A stretch of DNA of 64,000 bases from assembly GCF_031846445.1 (NCBI RefSeq), contig NZ_JAVRHR010000002.1, positions 997,144 to 1,061,143 of the forward strand, given 5' to 3'. Source of the DNA: Croceitalea rosinachiae. GTDB lineage: Bacteria; Bacteroidota; Bacteroidia; Flavobacteriales; Flavobacteriaceae. Shown piece by piece: positions 62,739 to 64,000 of the stretch. The position numbers and the translations under genes are program-made. Position 1 is the stretch's first letter, and each line of letters opens with the position of its first letter. A model generated the notes under the pieces. It made no database searches and was not told the origin of the DNA. It was given only the letters and a program-made list of their open reading frames with translations.

Positions 62739-64000
62739 TTATTGATTGATGTACAAATACCCTGAAGCGTTCCTTGACCTGCCTTCATCCATATACTTAA
62801 TTACATAAAAGTATACCCCAGCTGGCAGCACATTACCCTTGTTTAGAGACGTGCCAGTATTTGCTATTCCTTCAAAAGCATTAGAATTATTGTCATAATT
62901 CTCCGTTTTGAAAACAGGAGCTCCCCAACGGTTGATAATTTCTACACTAGTATTGGAAAACAACTCTATATTTTCAATCCTAAAGGAGTCATTTACGCCA
63001 TCTCCATCTGGGGTAAGAATAGTATTGCCAATTTCAACACCGCAAATCGTGCCTTGAGGTGGAGTACCACCATCAGAATCACATGGCTCCAGTGGATCGG
63101 TTTCATCAGCAACTTCTTGACCATCATTTATCGTATCTCCATCCGTATCAGGGTTATCGGGATCAGTACCCAGTTCCGCTTCATCATCATCACTTAAACC
63201 ATCTTCATCACTATCACAGATTGTACCTGGAAGTGGAGTACCCCCTATAGAGTCACAATCATCAAAAGGGTTGGTCTCATCTGAAACTTCTTGGCCATCA
63301 TTTATGGTATCTCCATCAGTATCAGAAACATATACTTCTGTCCCCAACATTACTTCTTCCCCATTGGTTAAACCATCTCCATCACAATCGGCAGCCGCCC
63401 ATATGGCATTTCCCGTATCAAAACCCGTATAACCCGAAGCTTGGACAGGGTCGCAAGGATCCATGGGATCCGTACCATTGTTCGTTTCGGTATCATCGTC
63501 AATCCCGTCACCGTCCGTGTCAGCAGAAGCTTGGTAAGGGTCCGTACCATTGGTGTCCTCATCGCCATTCGTTACACCGTCACTGTCACAATCCGCAGCT
63601 GCCCATATCGCGTTATCAGCATCATAGCCAGAATAACCGACTGCCTGTGCCGGGTCGCAAGGGTCATTTAGATTCGTTCCATTGTTCACCTCATCGTCAT
63701 CGTCTATACCATCTCCATCGGTATCACCGGAGACTTGGTAAGGGTCGGTTCCATTAGTATCCTCTTCCCCATTGGTGATTCCGTCACTGTCACAATCCGC
63801 AGCGGCCCATATCGCGTTACCAGCATCATAGCCAGAATAACCGGCTGCCTGTACCGGGTCGCAAGGGTCATTTTCGTCTGTACCATCGTTTGTCTCATTG
63901 TCATCGTCTATACCATCTCCATCGGTATCACCGGAGGCTTGATAAGAGTCAGTACCATTGGTGTCCTCTTCCCCATTGGTCACCCCGTCACCATCACAGT
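62739..64000 (-). CDS. T9SS type B sorting-domain repeat protein (partial, 5' end outside)
   Basis: Only the C-terminal part of this protein, at least 414 residues, lies in the window; the frame stays open at the right edge. It consists of acidic calcium-binding repeats (DxDxDG patterns such as DTDGDGIDDD) in tandem 68-residue units. Shorter blocks with TINDGQEV follow, and then a gliding-type C-terminal domain: ILTPDGDGVNDSFRIENIEL, INRWGAPVFKTENYD and LPAGVYFYVIKYMD. That domain is the T9SS type B sorting signal. The protein is probably a large cell-surface adhesin or motility-related protein paired with the PorP/SprF gene downstream. Confidence 0.9.
   Translation of the reverse strand, partial: CDGDGVTNGEEDTNGTDSYQASGDTDGDGIDDDNETNDGTDENDPCDPVQAAGYSGYDAGNAIWAAADCDSDGITNGEEDTNGTDPYQVSGDTDGDGIDDDDEVNNGTNLNDPCDPAQAVGYSGYDADNAIWAAADCDSDGVTNGDEDTNGTDPYQASADTDGDGIDDDTETNNGTDPMDPCDPVQASGYTGFDTGNAIWAAADCDGDGLTNGEEVMLGTEVYVSDTDGDTINDGQEVSDETNPFDDCDSIGGTPLPGTICDSDEDGLSDDDEAELGTDPDNPDTDGDTINDGQEVADETDPLEPCDSDGGTPPQGTICGVEIGNTILTPDGDGVNDSFRIENIELFSNTSVEIINRWGAPVFKTENYDNNSNAFEGIANTGTSLNKGNVLPAGVYFYVIKYMDEGRSRNASGYLYINQ
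63380..64000 (-). repeat. 204-base tandem repeats in the T9SS protein gene
   Basis: Direct repeats with an exact 204-base period (68 codons) are anchored by CCCATATCGCGTTA-like sequence near 63395, 63599 and 63803, and they continue past the window edge. Each unit encodes AIWAAADCDSDG, a TNGEEDTNGTDPYQ-like stretch, DTDGDGIDDD and a CDP motif. Copies are very similar at DNA level, so copy number may vary between strains. Confidence 0.85.

Noticed and set aside
62537..62788. 83-codon minus-strand frame at the PorP start
   Set aside because: It is a frame-shifted copy of the PorP/SprF N-terminal region and overlaps both real genes.
63059..63904. Several short frames on both strands in the repeat protein gene
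   Set aside because: They are low-complexity shadows of the Asp/Gly-rich tandem repeats.
1..64000. CRISPR arrays, tRNA or rRNA genes, intact insertion sequences
   Set aside because: Scanning by eye showed no regularly spaced repeats with unique spacers, no cloverleaf-like sequence and no transposase gene.

Overview
The window looks like a chromosomal segment of a marine-type Flavobacteriaceae bacterium (Bacteroidota). The evidence is low G+C, A-rich leaders without clear Shine-Dalgarno sites, TAnnTTTG-type -7 boxes, gldF/gldG gliding genes, a PorP/SprF-type protein, and both type A and type B type IX secretion (T9SS) sorting domains. I cannot name the species. No rRNA, tRNA, CRISPR array or intact insertion sequence was seen.

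Layout. 1-2229 (minus): the first codons of a probable acetyl-CoA synthetase, a solute:sodium symporter and its small DUF4212 partner. 2505-5762: a secreted DUF5060-type carbohydrate-active protein. 5755-14454: housekeeping genes (purC, phoH, a SAM hydroxide adenosyltransferase, a small monooxygenase-fold protein, gldF, gldG, dnaN, a DUF4870 membrane protein, mnmE). 14455-15514: a nested palindromic element, a ParDE toxin-antitoxin pair with a visible operator, and a stand-alone HigA-type N-terminal domain.

15682-61393 is one large exopolysaccharide (EPS) or capsule locus. It has regulation and export genes (cpsB-type phosphatase, wzc, wza), a polysaccharide lyase lipoprotein, a flippase, a Wzy-like polymerase, and a bacillosamine-like branch (4,6-dehydratase, aminotransferase, PglC-like priming transferase, PglA-like glycosyltransferase). 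It also has a uronic acid branch (Ugd and a UDP-glucuronate epimerase-like enzyme), six glycosyltransferases and a complete sulfate-activation block (cysQ, DUF2061, cysC, cysD, cysN) with two sulfotransferases but no sulfite-forming reductase. The product is therefore probably a sulfated polymer. Two less usual modules follow. At 42413-49323 are a TauD-type dioxygenase, an aldo/keto reductase-like protein that has lost catalytic residues, two SDRs, an SMP-30 lactonase-like protein, a GT2 with an extra C-terminal domain and an ATP-grasp ligase. At 54176-61393 are a FemAB-like acyltransferase, three tandem diverged BioF2/GNAT-like paralogues, an MBOAT O-acyltransferase and an SGNH protein.

Signs of rearrangement in the locus include a decayed C-terminal piece of a second wzc next to cpsB, and decayed or empty stretches at 22404-22971 and 36012-36595. 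A TTTATCGA(T/C)-containing motif recurs upstream of the DUF5060 gene and in two divergent promoter regions of the EPS locus.

61786-64000 (minus): a PorP/SprF family protein and the 3' part of a large T9SS type B repeat protein that runs off the window.
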